A stretch of 64,000 bases of DNA from Glaciecola petra (GCF_031846345.1 NZ_JAVRHX010000002.1:1-64000); one strand, 5' to 3'; positions 53,699 through 63,584 are shown, counted from the stretch's first letter. Numbers and translations are program-made. Notes: a model not told the origin generated them from the sequence alone.

Positions 53699-54157
53699 TT
53701 AAAAGCTTACTGGTGGTCTTACAACCATCTTGATAGTCGCAGTATCAATCACATCGAATTTGGCTGCATTAAAAGGCGGCAAACCATATTTGCCTACATT
53801 ATTACTGAAACCATATCCATCTTGAGGTAATCCCATGGCGTTAATGTCCATCTGCCCATTGTTATTCAAGTCATGAATGAGTTTGATTGCATATGTACCG
53901 TCAGGTAAGCCGTTAAAATTCAAAGTAATCGACTCTTCATAAACGTCAATTGATGCTGTTTGAATCGGCTCTCCGTTTCCGTTGTATGCATCTTCAGAAT
54001 CATATATGGCAAGTAATATCTGGCCAGACTGTTTTTCTATATCGGTTAAATTAACTTCAAGCTCACTTGCAAATGTAGCACTGCTGCTAATTGCCATAGA
54101 AAGGGTAAAAATACAGCTTGGAATAAGTGTTAAAAATGTTTTAGTGATGGTCTTCAT
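53699..54157 (-). CDS. DUF2141 secreted protein
   Basis: A 152-residue exported protein: signal peptide (about 1-31, MKTITKTFLTLIPSCIFTL...FAS), then the DUF2141 beta-sandwich: SGQILLAIYDSEDAYNGNGEP, LPDGTYAIKLIHDLNNNGQMDINAMGLPQDGYGFSNN. The DLNNNGQMD stretch looks like a calcium-binding loop. The ATG at 54157 is chosen over 54202. Function unknown. Confidence 0.9.
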   Translation of the reverse strand: MKTITKTFLTLIPSCIFTLSMAISSSATFASELEVNLTDIEKQSGQILLAIYDSEDAYNGNGEPIQTASIDVYEESITLNFNGLPDGTYAIKLIHDLNNNGQMDINAMGLPQDGYGFSNNVGKYGLPPFNAAKFDVIDTATIKMVVRPPVSF

Positions 54158-54338
54158 TGGTCGTTTCCTGTGTTGAGTTGACAGGATTAGAATAACAATC
54201 ACAACACATGAAAGAATGTACTAGAGGTCATGATTTCATATTATGACTTTTGGCATACTTTCATATCTTTAACTCACCTAAATTTCTGTTCAAGATAGCC
54301 GATACTTAGATATCGTGAAATAATCCTTAACGTGAATT

Positions 54339-55877
54339 ATGACCATTAAACAGAAACTATGGCTTGCCATGGGTAGCCTATCATTTATTATTTTGGCTAT
54401 AGGTATTTTAGCTAACGCTAGTTTCAATAAGTTAGATAAACAAAATAATATCTACTCTAGTATCTCTAGTGCAGACAACTATATGTTTCGGGCCCGCTTA
54501 TCACAGGCCGATTATTTACTACTAAATGAAGTAGAATTCGAGGAACAAGTAGACCGCTTTCTTAACGAAGCTAAAAACAATTTAAAAACCACTCAAAAAC
54601 AAATGGATGTTAAATCAAGCATAGAAAGGGTAAACCAAATTTTAGCTTCTATCGACCGTTATAAGGCTGAATTCACTATTATTGCGACGAGTACGGAACA
54701 ATTATCCTCCTCTGCTATGTCGTCATTGTTTGAAGCGGCCGGTGATGCTGCATTTGCCACTGAGGCTTTACTAAAAGAAGAAAGGGAAATTGTAAACCAG
54801 ACGCGCAAAAATGCGACAAGAAACGTATTGATTGCCGTTGCCATAGCCTTGCTTGTAAGTGTTTTTCTAGCTTCTTGGTTAATTAAAAGCATTATGCGAC
54901 CTCTCACAGCGTCAATGCAGATTGCTGAAAATATTGCTAGTGGAGATTTAAGCCACGCGCAAGAAACAAGTAATAATGACGAATTTTCCTTATTAATAAA
55001 AGCGCTCAACAAATCTACGTCAAAATTAAGAGAAGTTATTAGTAAAATAAAGCAAGTAACCGTTAAATTGGATGATGCGGGTGTCATGGTAGAACATGCA
55101 GTTGCCCATTCAAACGACTCTATGCAGAAACAAAAAGATGAAACAACTGTTCTTGCGTCATCGGTGGTGCAAGTTGCTGATGCGAGTAAAAACATAGCGC
55201 AAAACGCAAACGATGCGAGCACGAAAAGTTCTGAAGCAGAACAAGAGGCAATACGAGGAAATCAAAAAATTAGTGACGCTAGGCAAGCGATGCACGATTT
55301 ATCTAGTGAATTAAGTAAGGCGTCTGATTCTGTAAACAAGTTAAATGACGATTCTGATAATGTTGCGGATATACTTAATGTAATCCGATCGATAGCTGAA
55401 CAAACAAATTTATTAGCGCTTAACGCAGCTATTGAAGCAGCGAGAGCAGGTGAACAAGGTCGAGGTTTTGCAGTTGTTGCAGATGAAGTCCGAACTTTAG
55501 CTGGACGGACGCAAAATTCGATAGAAGAAATCACTCATATTATTGAGGTTATACAAACAGGCGCTTCAAATGTTGTAGACGTTATTTCTGAATCGAACAA
55601 TCAAAGCGCTAAGGTTATGGAGCTTAGTGATGAAGCCTCTAACGCTTATTCTGTGATTAGGAATGAGGTAGGACAAATTGCAGATTTGAATAAACAAGTT
55701 TCGAAAGAAGTCTCTGAGCAATTATCAGCTACTGAGCTGACGAAAACAAATATTGTCTCCATTTCTGATTTAGCCAATGTGAACGCTGATTCATTGAGTT
55801 CAATCACCGCACAAATAGAAACTCAAACCAATGAACGTAAAGCTTTGCAAGATTTAATCGGGTTTTTTAAAGTATAA
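54339..55877 (+). CDS. Methyl-accepting chemotaxis protein
   Basis: A 512-residue inner-membrane chemoreceptor. The first helix is at about 8-27, then a roughly 130-residue periplasmic four-helix-bundle sensor domain, a second helix (about 165-185), a HAMP domain (about 186-240) and the signalling domain with the tip IRSIAEQTNLLALNAAIEAARAGEQGRGFAVVADEVRTLA, which binds CheW/CheA. No CheR/CheB tethering pentapeptide ends the protein. Ligand unknown. Confidence 0.95.
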   Translation: MTIKQKLWLAMGSLSFIILAIGILANASFNKLDKQNNIYSSISSADNYMFRARLSQADYLLLNEVEFEEQVDRFLNEAKNNLKTTQKQMDVKSSIERVNQILASIDRYKAEFTIIATSTEQLSSSAMSSLFEAAGDAAFATEALLKEEREIVNQTRKNATRNVLIAVAIALLVSVFLASWLIKSIMRPLTASMQIAENIASGDLSHAQETSNNDEFSLLIKALNKSTSKLREVISKIKQVTVKLDDAGVMVEHAVAHSNDSMQKQKDETTVLASSVVQVADASKNIAQNANDASTKSSEAEQEAIRGNQKISDARQAMHDLSSELSKASDSVNKLNDDSDNVADILNVIRSIAEQTNLLALNAAIEAARAGEQGRGFAVVADEVRTLAGRTQNSIEEITHIIEVIQTGASNVVDVISESNNQSAKVMELSDEASNAYSVIRNEVGQIADLNKQVSKEVSEQLSATELTKTNIVSISDLANVNADSLSSITAQIETQTNERKALQDLIGFFKV

Positions 55878-55880
55878 AAA

Positions 55881-55904
55881 AAGTGCTCTTCTCAGAGCAC
55901 TTTT
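55881..55904. terminator. Terminator between the chemoreceptor gene and gyrB
   Basis: AAGTGCTCT and AGAGCACTT form a 9-bp stem with a short TCTC-type loop and T/A runs on both sides, placed between two convergent genes. Confidence 0.85.
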
Positions 55905-55927
55905 CATTTCTGTTATTGTAATTTTAG

Positions 55928-58342
55928 TTAAACGTCTAGATTTTCTACGTTTAATGCATTCGACTCGATGAACTCTCTGCGCGGTTCTACTTGGTCACCC
56001 ATCAATGTCGTAAATAACTGGTCAGCACTAATTGCGTCTTCGATAGTTACCTGTAACATTCTACGCGACTCAGGATCCATGGTCGTTTCCCACAGTTGTT
56101 CTGGGTTCATTTCGCCTAGACCTTTATAACGCTGGATATACTGACCTCGTTTTGCTTCAGCCATTAACCATTCAAGCGCTTGTTCAAACTCAGTAACTGG
56201 TAACGTTTTCTCGCCACGTTTAACAAAGGCACCTTCTTCCATTAAATTGTTTATGGTTTCGTTGAGTGTTCGTATTTTTTCATACTCAGGAGATGTTATA
56301 AAGTCATGATTTATATGGTATTTATAGTCTATTCCATGCTGTTTCATGGTAATAACCAAGTCGTTTTGTCCCTCTTCCGTTAACTCTATATCAAACAAAA
56401 AGCTACGGGAATCGTCTTCACTAATGGCTAATTGATCAACTAATTGCTCACCAATCGCTTTCAGGGCCGCCTTATCGTTCAACACCTCTATTGTTATCGG
56501 GTCAGAGTATAACAGTTGTGTCAGTAATGAATTAGGCATTCTACGGTGCATCCTACTAATCATTGTGATTGTACTCTGATACAACTTAACCATATTCTCT
56601 AAAGCAATACCCTTTATCGCTGGTGCATCGGGACTTACGTGTAACGAAGCATTGTCTACCGCTAGGTTAGTCAGTAGTCCATTTAGGGCATCATCGTCCT
56701 TAAGGTATTGTTCTTGCTTACCTTTTTTGATTTTATACAAGGGCGGTTGAGCAATAAAAATGTGTCCACGTTCAATCATTTCGGGCATTTGACGATAGAA
56801 GAAGGTAAGTAGTAAAGTCCGAATATGAGAACCATCCACATCAGCATCTGTCATAATAATAATACTATGATAACGCAATTTGTCTGGATCATATTCATCA
56901 CGACCAATGCCACAACCTAAAGCGGTAATTAATGTAGCAACTTCTTGTGACGACAACATTTTATCGAATCTTGCTTTTTCAACATTCAGAATTTTACCTT
57001 TTAAAGGCAATATCGCTTGGTTTTTACGATTACGACCTTGCTTAGCTGATCCACCCGCTGAATCACCCTCCACTATATATAACTCAGATTTTGCTGGATC
57101 TTTTTCTTGGCAATCCGCTAATTTTCCTGGTAACCCAGCTAAATCTAGCGCCCCTTTGCGTCGAGTCATTTCTCTTGCTTTGCGAGCCGCTTCTCTAGCT
57201 CGCGATGCATCTATGATTTTATTAATAATGATTTTCGAGTCACCTGGATTTTCCATCAAAAACTCAGATAACTTTTCGCCCATGGCGCTCTCGACGGCAG
57301 ACTTAACTTCTGACGATACTAACTTATCTTTTGTTTGAGAAGAGAACTTAGGATCTGGCACTTTTACGCTAACAATGGCGGTTAAGCCTTCGCGCGCATC
57401 ATCACCACTAGCGCTTGTTTTATTCTTTTTATTATACCCTTCTGCTTCCATATAGTTATTAAGTGTGCGAGTTAATGCACCTCTAAAACCTGCTAAATGA
57501 GTACCACCATCCCTTTGTGGAATGTTATTGGTAAAGCAAAAAATGTTTTCTTGAAAGCCGTCGTTCCATTGCATCGCTACTTCAACTGCTACACCATCTT
57601 CCCGTTCAGTTGTGAAATAGAAAGCCTTCGAACCCACAACATTCTTATTTGTATTCAAATATTCAACGAATGCTCTAATCCCGCCTTCATAATGGAAATT
57701 GTCTTTTCTTCCATCTCTTTCATCTTCAATGGTGATTGATACGCCGGAATTCAAAAATGATAATTCGCGTATACGTTTTGCTAACTGGTCAAAATGGAAA
57801 ATCACATTAGTAAATGTTTCTTCACTGGGCCAGAATCGAATTGTTGTACCTGTTTTATCAGTTTTTGAAACTGCCTTTAGTGGAGCCACAGGCACACCCA
57901 TGTCATATTCTTGTTCGAAACGTTCACCATTGCGTTTTATAACTAAGGTTAATTTTTTAGATAGCGCATTTACAACTGAAACACCTACGCCATGCAGACC
58001 ACCCGAAACTTTGTAGGAGTTGTCATCAAATTTCCCACCTGCATGCAATACAGTCATAATAACTTCTGCGGCAGAAACCCCCTCTTCTTCATGAATGTCG
58101 GTTGGGATTCCTCGACCATCATCACTTACGGAAACTGAATTGTCTGAATGAATTTTGATTATTATTTCAGAACAGTGGCCCGCCAACGCTTCGTCAATTG
58201 AATTATCGACGACCTCAAAAACCATATGATGCAATCCGGTACCGTCATCTGTATCACCGATATACATACCTGGGCGTTTTCTAACGGCGTCAAGCCCTTT
58301 TAACACTTTGATATTGGACGAATCATAGTTGCTTTCTGACAT
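55928..58342 (-). CDS. gyrB: DNA gyrase subunit B
   Basis: An 804-residue ATPase subunit of gyrase, which introduces negative supercoils. The GHKL ATPase domain has VVDNSIDEALAGHCSEI and VSDDGRGIPTDIHEEEG near the N-terminus. The TOPRIM domain carries LYIVEGDSAGGSAKQGRNRKNQAILPLKGK and MTDADVDGSHIRTLL (about 420-510). The C-terminus ends with GEMNPEQLWETTMDPESR. Length is typical. It is two bases downstream of recF, in a dnaA-dnaN-recF-gyrB operon. Confidence 0.98.
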   Translation of the reverse strand: MSESNYDSSNIKVLKGLDAVRKRPGMYIGDTDDGTGLHHMVFEVVDNSIDEALAGHCSEIIIKIHSDNSVSVSDDGRGIPTDIHEEEGVSAAEVIMTVLHAGGKFDDNSYKVSGGLHGVGVSVVNALSKKLTLVIKRNGERFEQEYDMGVPVAPLKAVSKTDKTGTTIRFWPSEETFTNVIFHFDQLAKRIRELSFLNSGVSITIEDERDGRKDNFHYEGGIRAFVEYLNTNKNVVGSKAFYFTTEREDGVAVEVAMQWNDGFQENIFCFTNNIPQRDGGTHLAGFRGALTRTLNNYMEAEGYNKKNKTSASGDDAREGLTAIVSVKVPDPKFSSQTKDKLVSSEVKSAVESAMGEKLSEFLMENPGDSKIIINKIIDASRAREAARKAREMTRRKGALDLAGLPGKLADCQEKDPAKSELYIVEGDSAGGSAKQGRNRKNQAILPLKGKILNVEKARFDKMLSSQEVATLITALGCGIGRDEYDPDKLRYHSIIIMTDADVDGSHIRTLLLTFFYRQMPEMIERGHIFIAQPPLYKIKKGKQEQYLKDDDALNGLLTNLAVDNASLHVSPDAPAIKGIALENMVKLYQSTITMISRMHRRMPNSLLTQLLYSDPITIEVLNDKAALKAIGEQLVDQLAISEDDSRSFLFDIELTEEGQNDLVITMKQHGIDYKYHINHDFITSPEYEKIRTLNETINNLMEEGAFVKRGEKTLPVTEFEQALEWLMAEAKRGQYIQRYKGLGEMNPEQLWETTMDPESRRMLQVTIEDAISADQLFTTLMGDQVEPRREFIESNALNVENLDV

Positions 58343-58344
58343 CT

Positions 58345-59439
58345 TTACTCCTCTGTCACATGGTTATGTTCCACGTGAAACACTTTTTTGTTGTTGTAAT
58401 GCTGCATAAATGACAGTTGTTCTTTTTGTATCGCTGTCACAAATACTTGTGTGTTTTGCTCCATCACAGATGCAATAAATTTTTCTCGAGTATCTTCATC
58501 TAACTCTGCAGCGATATCATCAATTAAAAAAACACTTGGCTTTGCTGTTAGTTCTTTTAAAAGTTTAACCTCAGCTAATAGTAATACAGACACTAATAAT
58601 CTGAGTTGACCCCTGGACATGAAATCCGCTGCATTTTTACCATCGACGATAAATTGCATGTCAGCTTTATGTGGACCAGAAGACGTAGAACCTTTAAACA
58701 GATCCCGATCTATTTTATTTTGTAAACTTTCCAACAGGGTACAATTTTTATCCCAACCTCTAGTATACCTTAATACTACATTTAACTCAGGATAAAATTG
58801 CCCGTATAAAGCACTTATTTCGTCATTTAAGCGTGAAATATAGTCTTGTCTTAATGTTGTGATTGAATTTCCAAGATCGGCCAGCTGTTCTAACCATACG
58901 TCTTGTTCACTAAACTTAGCTGATTCTTTAAAATCGAATTGCTTCAATAAAGCATTTCGTTGTGATAAACAGCTTTGATAACGAGATGATAAATAATGGA
59001 ATGAATGTTCCACGTGAAACAATAACCAATCTATGTATCTTCGTCGACCTAAAGGCGCCCCTAAAATTAAGTCACTACTTTGCGGTGTAAATATCTGAAC
59101 GGGTAACATTCTAGCCATATCTGAAATACGTTTGGTTTTATCGCCATTTACACTAAAGGTGTAGCCGTCTTGTTTAGACCTTGAGAAACCTAATCTTGTT
59201 TCATCCCCTTGCCAGTCAAATAAACAAAATCCAGCTGCCTGAGTTTGGTCGTTTTGAATAAACAAGTCAGGCTTGTTCGTTCGGAAGGACCTTCCAAAAC
59301 CTAATACATGGATCGCTTCCAACAAGCTAGATTTACCTGCTCCATTGTCACCGTAAACAAAGTTTAAATTAGCATGAGGCAAAATGTTTACAGCTGTTAA
59401 GTTTCTGAAACTAGACAGCCGTAATTGGGTAATATGCAT
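58345..59439 (-). CDS. recF: DNA replication and repair protein RecF
   Basis: A 364-residue SMC-like ATPase that helps load RecA at gaps. Walker A is YGDNGAGKSSLLEAIH (about 29-44), the signature region is MSRGQLRLLVSVLLLAE, and Walker B is VFLIDDIAAELDEDTREKF. Length is normal. Two ParB-binding parS consensus sites lie within this gene, both encoded in F-H-V-E-H segments, so the coding sequence also carries a chromosome-segregation signal. Confidence 0.97.
   Translation of the reverse strand: MHITQLRLSSFRNLTAVNILPHANLNFVYGDNGAGKSSLLEAIHVLGFGRSFRTNKPDLFIQNDQTQAAGFCLFDWQGDETRLGFSRSKQDGYTFSVNGDKTKRISDMARMLPVQIFTPQSSDLILGAPLGRRRYIDWLLFHVEHSFHYLSSRYQSCLSQRNALLKQFDFKESAKFSEQDVWLEQLADLGNSITTLRQDYISRLNDEISALYGQFYPELNVVLRYTRGWDKNCTLLESLQNKIDRDLFKGSTSSGPHKADMQFIVDGKNAADFMSRGQLRLLVSVLLLAEVKLLKELTAKPSVFLIDDIAAELDEDTREKFIASVMEQNTQVFVTAIQKEQLSFMQHYNNKKVFHVEHNHVTEE
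58367..58382 (+). promoter_or_regulatory. parS site 1 (ParB binding)
   Basis: TGTTCCACGTGAAACA matches the parS consensus TGTTNCACGTGAAACA at every fixed position. It lies in the 3' end of recF, over codons for FHVEH. parS sites recruit ParB near the origin. Confidence 0.85.
59006..59021 (+). promoter_or_regulatory. parS site 2 (ParB binding)
   Basis: A second identical 16-mer TGTTCCACGTGAAACA, 639 bases from the first, again in recF over codons for FHVEH. Two exact copies in one gene make chance very unlikely. Confidence 0.85.
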
Positions 59440-59486
59440 GCAGAAACTATAAGAGAAAGGAAATTATGATGAGACTAAAATTGCCA

Positions 59487-60614
59487 CTAGAGTCTCATCG
59501 GCATAATGACATATTGTGAAGAATCATCATCTACCGGAAGCCCGTCCACAATTTTCACACCATGTACTAAAGCACTGGCATTAGAATCAGAAAGCTTAAA
59601 AATGACAGAATCAGTTTCAATCGCGTTAAGGGCATCAATTAAATAAGCTACGTTGAATCCAATTTCAAGACTCTCGCCTTGGTAATCAACGTCGATAATT
59701 TCTTCAGCTTGTTCTTGTTCTGGATTGGTAGCCGTTATTTTGAGTTCTCCAGGTTCAAGATTTAGTCTTACCCCTTTGAATTTCTCGTTCGTTAATATCA
59801 TTGCGCGAGAGAAGGCTCCCTTAATAATATCTCTAAATACGACTAGGCCTTTATCAGTATTTTTAGGTACCACTCTATTATAATCGGGGAATCGACCGTC
59901 AACTAATTTACTAGTGAAGATAAAAGAGTTACTGAACAAACGAATGTGGTTTGCACCTAATTGTACTTTTACTTTAACGTCTGAGTCTTCAATTAAACGC
60001 GAGATTTCCATAACGCCTTTACGTGGAATAATTACTTGTTTAGCAGGTAATGGTTCTACATCATAATCTACTAAGGACATTGCTAAGCGGTGACCGTCGG
60101 TTGCTACAGACCGTATTTGCTTGTCGGATGTTTCTAAACTCATGCCATTTAAATAGTATCTAACATCCTGCTGAGCCATAGAAAACTGAACAGATTCAAT
60201 GAGTTGCTTTAACGCTTGTTGGCTAATTTCAAATTCACTATCACCTTCCCAATCTTCCAAATTAGGATAATCATCAGCACTTAAGGTAGCTAGAGAATAT
60301 TTTGAACGGCCCGATTTTACCAATGCCTTATTTTCTTCGACAGTAAATTGAATAGTGCTATCGTCTGGTAAACCACGCACAATATCTAAAAGTTTTTTCG
60401 CAGGAACTGTAATTTGACCGTTGCCACTGTCCTCGCCTAAAGACACATTCGCTATAAGTTCGACTTCAAGGTCAGTGCCGGTCATCCATAAAGCGCCGTT
60501 GTCTACTTTGATAAGCACATTGCCTAAAATTGGCAATGTATGACGACGTTCAACTGCACCTGCTACTAATTGCAGGGGTTGTAAAAAGCTTTCTCTACTA
60601 ATGGTAAAATTCAT
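59487..60614 (-). CDS. dnaN: DNA polymerase III beta sliding clamp
   Basis: A 375-residue ring-forming processivity factor made of three clamp domains. It starts MNFTISRESFLQPLQLVAGAVERRHTLPILGNVLI and ends YVIMPMRL, the standard C-terminus. Length is normal. It lies 65 bases downstream of dnaA and 47 bases upstream of recF. Confidence 0.98.
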   Translation of the reverse strand: MNFTISRESFLQPLQLVAGAVERRHTLPILGNVLIKVDNGALWMTGTDLEVELIANVSLGEDSGNGQITVPAKKLLDIVRGLPDDSTIQFTVEENKALVKSGRSKYSLATLSADDYPNLEDWEGDSEFEISQQALKQLIESVQFSMAQQDVRYYLNGMSLETSDKQIRSVATDGHRLAMSLVDYDVEPLPAKQVIIPRKGVMEISRLIEDSDVKVKVQLGANHIRLFSNSFIFTSKLVDGRFPDYNRVVPKNTDKGLVVFRDIIKGAFSRAMILTNEKFKGVRLNLEPGELKITATNPEQEQAEEIIDVDYQGESLEIGFNVAYLIDALNAIETDSVIFKLSDSNASALVHGVKIVDGLPVDDDSSQYVIMPMRL

Positions 60615-60679
60615 GGTTAGTACTCTTTATAAGTATTTTTTTATGATAGCCGAAAAACGCTAATCATAGAATACTATTT

Positions 60680-62158
60680 TTAAGAAGATAATGTGCGAAT
60701 TAAATTTTTATAATCTTCAGTAATATCATGATCATCCGCGCGTAACTCTGCAACTTTCCTAACCGCATGAATGACCGTTGTATGATCTCTGCCTCCAAAA
60801 TTGTTACCAATTTCAGGATAGCTATTACTTGTCAGTTCTTTTGCCAGAGCCATTGCCATTTGTCTAGGCCTTGCGACACTTCGTGTTCTTCTTTTTGACA
60901 AAATCTCAGACACTTTAATTTTATAATAGTCTGCAACTGTTTTAATTATATTATCAATAGTAACTAACTTATCTTGCAAGGCAAGTAAATCTCGCAACGC
61001 TTCTTTAGCGAAATCTATCGTGATGGCTTTACCAGTGAAATTCGCATTAGCAATCACACGATTTAAAGCACCTTCTAACTCCCGTACATTTGACCTAATT
61101 TTCTTTGCCATAAAAAAGGCAACTTCACTGGGAAGATCTATCCGATTTTGTTTAGCTTTACTTAACAAAATCGCTACTCGTGTTTCTAATTCAGGCGGTT
61201 CAATAATAACAGTCAATCCCCATCCAAAGCGTGATTTTAATCTATCCTCGACCCCATCAATCTCTTTAGGATAACGGTCAGACGTTAATATTATTTGTTG
61301 GTTTCCTTCCAATAAAGCATTGAATGTATGAAAAAACTCTTCTTGACTGCGCTCTTTATTGGCAAAAAATTGGATATCATCAATAAGTAAAGCGTCCACT
61401 GAACGGTAGAAAGACTTAAATTCTTCTATCGCATTATTCTGTAATGCCCTCACCATATCTTGTACAAAACGTTCAGAATGCATATATACAATTTTAGCGT
61501 TAGGATTTTTCTTTATTATTTCATTACCTACTGCGTGAATGAGATGTGTTTTACCTAGCCCAGTTCCACCGTATAAAAACAACGGGTTATACCTTTTGGA
61601 CTGCGCACTTGCTACTTGAGTTGCTGCTGCCCTTGCAAGCTGGTTTGATTTTCCTTCAACAAATGAATCGAAGGTATAGCTAGGGTTAACATTACTGTTG
61701 TGATTTTCTAATTTGGGAATAACTGGCACTTTAGGCGCTGACTGGTGGTAAGCCGTATTTGCGTTGTGGTTATTCGCCTGGCTATTTTCACGACTACTCA
61801 GTTTATTCTGAATCTCTGGTGGCACATGATTGATACTTAGTTTCGGGGGCAAGGAAGAACTCACTTTAGCATCGACACTTGTGTCAAATCGCTTAGTATC
61901 TGCTTCCATCTCCGAAGGAGGTGAACCGGTAGACAGAGCTAACTTAGGTGCATCTGCTCCATACAACTGCTTAAGCGTTGCAATAATTAGATGAAAATAT
62001 TCATCTCGTACCCAACTTACGATAAAATTATTTGCCGCGTATAATTGTAGAGTTTCGCCATCAAAATGAGACTTAAGCGACTTTAACCACATATTAAAGG
62101 GTTCGGCCTCAACTTCGTGGCGGATTGCTTCTAAACAGTTGTCCCAATTAACAGCCAA
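60680..62158 (-). CDS. dnaA: Chromosomal replication initiator DnaA
   Basis: A 492-residue AAA+ initiator. Domain I (about 1-85) binds partner proteins; a disordered linker follows (about 86-165). Domain III carries Walker A GGTGLGKTHLIHAVG (about 197-211), Walker B LLIDDIQFF and the arginine-finger region. Domain IV has the DnaA-box reading helix GGRDHTTVIHA near the end. Normal length. First gene of the dnaA-dnaN-recF-gyrB operon. Confidence 0.98.
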   Translation of the reverse strand: MAVNWDNCLEAIRHEVEAEPFNMWLKSLKSHFDGETLQLYAANNFIVSWVRDEYFHLIIATLKQLYGADAPKLALSTGSPPSEMEADTKRFDTSVDAKVSSSLPPKLSINHVPPEIQNKLSSRENSQANNHNANTAYHQSAPKVPVIPKLENHNSNVNPSYTFDSFVEGKSNQLARAAATQVASAQSKRYNPLFLYGGTGLGKTHLIHAVGNEIIKKNPNAKIVYMHSERFVQDMVRALQNNAIEEFKSFYRSVDALLIDDIQFFANKERSQEEFFHTFNALLEGNQQIILTSDRYPKEIDGVEDRLKSRFGWGLTVIIEPPELETRVAILLSKAKQNRIDLPSEVAFFMAKKIRSNVRELEGALNRVIANANFTGKAITIDFAKEALRDLLALQDKLVTIDNIIKTVADYYKIKVSEILSKRRTRSVARPRQMAMALAKELTSNSYPEIGNNFGGRDHTTVIHAVRKVAELRADDHDITEDYKNLIRTLSS

Positions 62159-62736
62159 TATTTTTCCTAATTATTACGTTTGATCTTTGCGGGTGAAAGA
62201 CTATAAGCCAAAATTAAGCGTTTATCCACAGAGAATATGGTAAAAATGGCAAATAATGCCTGCTTTATACACAGACTGCGTCTATCATATTGTTTTTATT
62301 ACTTATTAAGTTATATATTACTTTCGAGCGCCCTTATATTAGAACATTATCTATAACTTTTAAGTCTATATTTTACATATATTTAACGTTTTTGTGGATT
62401 AATCTGTGGATAACTTGTTAGTAATTTTTATTAGTTGATTCTTCGCCCTTTCATTTGATTTGCGGTAGATTATTTTTTATCTATTTACAATTTATCCAAT
62501 ACAATTTAACGCTTAGTTTGAGTAACATTAAATTTGCATTTTTTAAATGCAATTATATTGATCTATGCCTTGACTTTACTGGCTTTGATCTCTATTATTC
62601 CGCGTCCATTAATTGAGGTGTCGACTAGCCAAATGTTTTCAACAAAAAGGCTATATGGATAACCAGTTACAATCGCTTTTACCCTTAACAGATAAAAAAT
62701 GTATGGTTTAAAGCTAAACAAGATGAGAGTTAGGTC
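62159..62736. promoter_or_regulatory. dnaA-rpmH intergenic region with DnaA boxes
   Basis: A 578-base, very AT-rich region between divergent genes. Exact DnaA boxes are at 62222-62230 (TTATCCACA, plus) and 62405-62413 (minus); near matches are TAATCCACA (minus, 62393-62401) and TTATCCAAT (62492-62500). It can be oriC, as in pseudomonads, or only the autoregulated dnaA promoter; few GATC sites were seen. Confidence 0.55.
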
Positions 62737-62871
62737 ATGAAAAGAACTTTTCAACCAAGTAATATTAAGCGTAAACGTTCACACGGTTTTCGTGCACGTA
62801 TGGCAACAAAAAACGGCCGTAAAGTATTAGCAAATCGCAGAGCTAAGGGCAGAAAGCGTTTATCTGCATAA
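62737..62871 (+). CDS. rpmH: 50S ribosomal protein L34
   Basis: A 44-residue basic ribosomal protein, starting MKRTFQPSNIKRKRSHGFRA and ending GRKRLSA, the exact family pattern and length. The ribosome-binding site is weak (TTAGG). It opens the rpmH-rnpA-yidD-yidC operon, divergent from dnaA. Confidence 0.98.
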   Translation: MKRTFQPSNIKRKRSHGFRARMATKNGRKVLANRRAKGRKRLSA

Positions 62872-62927
62872 TTATTTATCTGCCACAGATAACTGTAAAT
62901 GCATAAATGCGAATGTGGTTTTGAAAT

Positions 62928-63287
62928 ATGAATACAAAACTACAGTGCTTCCCAAGGGAGTCAAGATTATTGACTCCAAAGCATTTTTCATTTGTATTTG
63001 AAAATGCAATTCCTGCTACCTCCCCCACTATCACTGTTTTAGCAAGACATAACAAACTTGAGCAACCACGCTTAGGCATTACTGTACCGAAAAAGAAAGT
63101 AAAACTAGCAGTAAGTAGAAACCGCATAAAAAGAATAGTTCGTGAAAGTTTTCGCTTAAACGCACATTCTTTGCCAAATGTTGATATTATCGTAATAGCA
63201 AAACATGGTATAAATGACCTTGATAATACACAAGTTCATACCCAATTAAATACCTTGTGGCAAAGGATAAGCAAACGATGCAAATAA
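62928..63287 (+). CDS. rnpA: Ribonuclease P protein component
   Basis: A 119-residue basic protein that helps RNase P RNA mature tRNA 5' ends. Key features are FPRESRLLTPKHFSFVFENA at the N-terminus and the RNR motif SRNRIKRIVRESFRLNAH (about 64-81). It overlaps yidD by 10 bases. The RNase P RNA gene is not in the window. Confidence 0.97.
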   Translation: MNTKLQCFPRESRLLTPKHFSFVFENAIPATSPTITVLARHNKLEQPRLGITVPKKKVKLAVSRNRIKRIVRESFRLNAHSLPNVDIIVIAKHGINDLDNTQVHTQLNTLWQRISKRCK

Positions 63288-63577
63288 CTAAATTGATTTC
63301 AACGATATTAGCGGCGCCTTTGCTGCTGATTATTCGTTTATATCAACTCTTTATTTCTCCAATGCTAGGACAAAACTGTCGGTTTCATCCAACTTGCTCT
63401 TGTTATGCGCACCAAGCATTAAAAACACATGGACCCCTTAAGGGTAGCGTGCTTGCTATAAAACGAATTGTAAAATGCCAACCGCTTCACCCCGGTGGCA
63501 TAGACCCGGTTCCCAAAGCACACAATGCAAAAGTTGCGTTGAATAAAACACATAAAAAATCAAAACTAATCACATGA
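63278..63577 (+). CDS. yidD: Membrane protein insertion efficiency factor YidD
   Basis: A 99-residue small membrane-associated protein with the family core LYQLFISPMLGQNCRFHPTCSCYAHQALKTHG and a C-terminal HPGGIDPVP. It assists YidC in membrane-protein insertion. The ATG at 63278 is chosen because MQITKLISTILAAPLLLIIRLYQ is the usual start; a GTG at 63257 would add seven residues. Confidence 0.95.
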   Translation: MQITKLISTILAAPLLLIIRLYQLFISPMLGQNCRFHPTCSCYAHQALKTHGPLKGSVLAIKRIVKCQPLHPGGIDPVPKAHNAKVALNKTHKKSKLIT

Positions 63578-63584
63578 GACTGTT

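Noticed and set aside
58597..59439. RecF-internal FHVEH repeats as a protein repeat
   Set aside because: Only five residues are shared and the nucleotide match extends beyond the codons needed, so the parS explanation is better.
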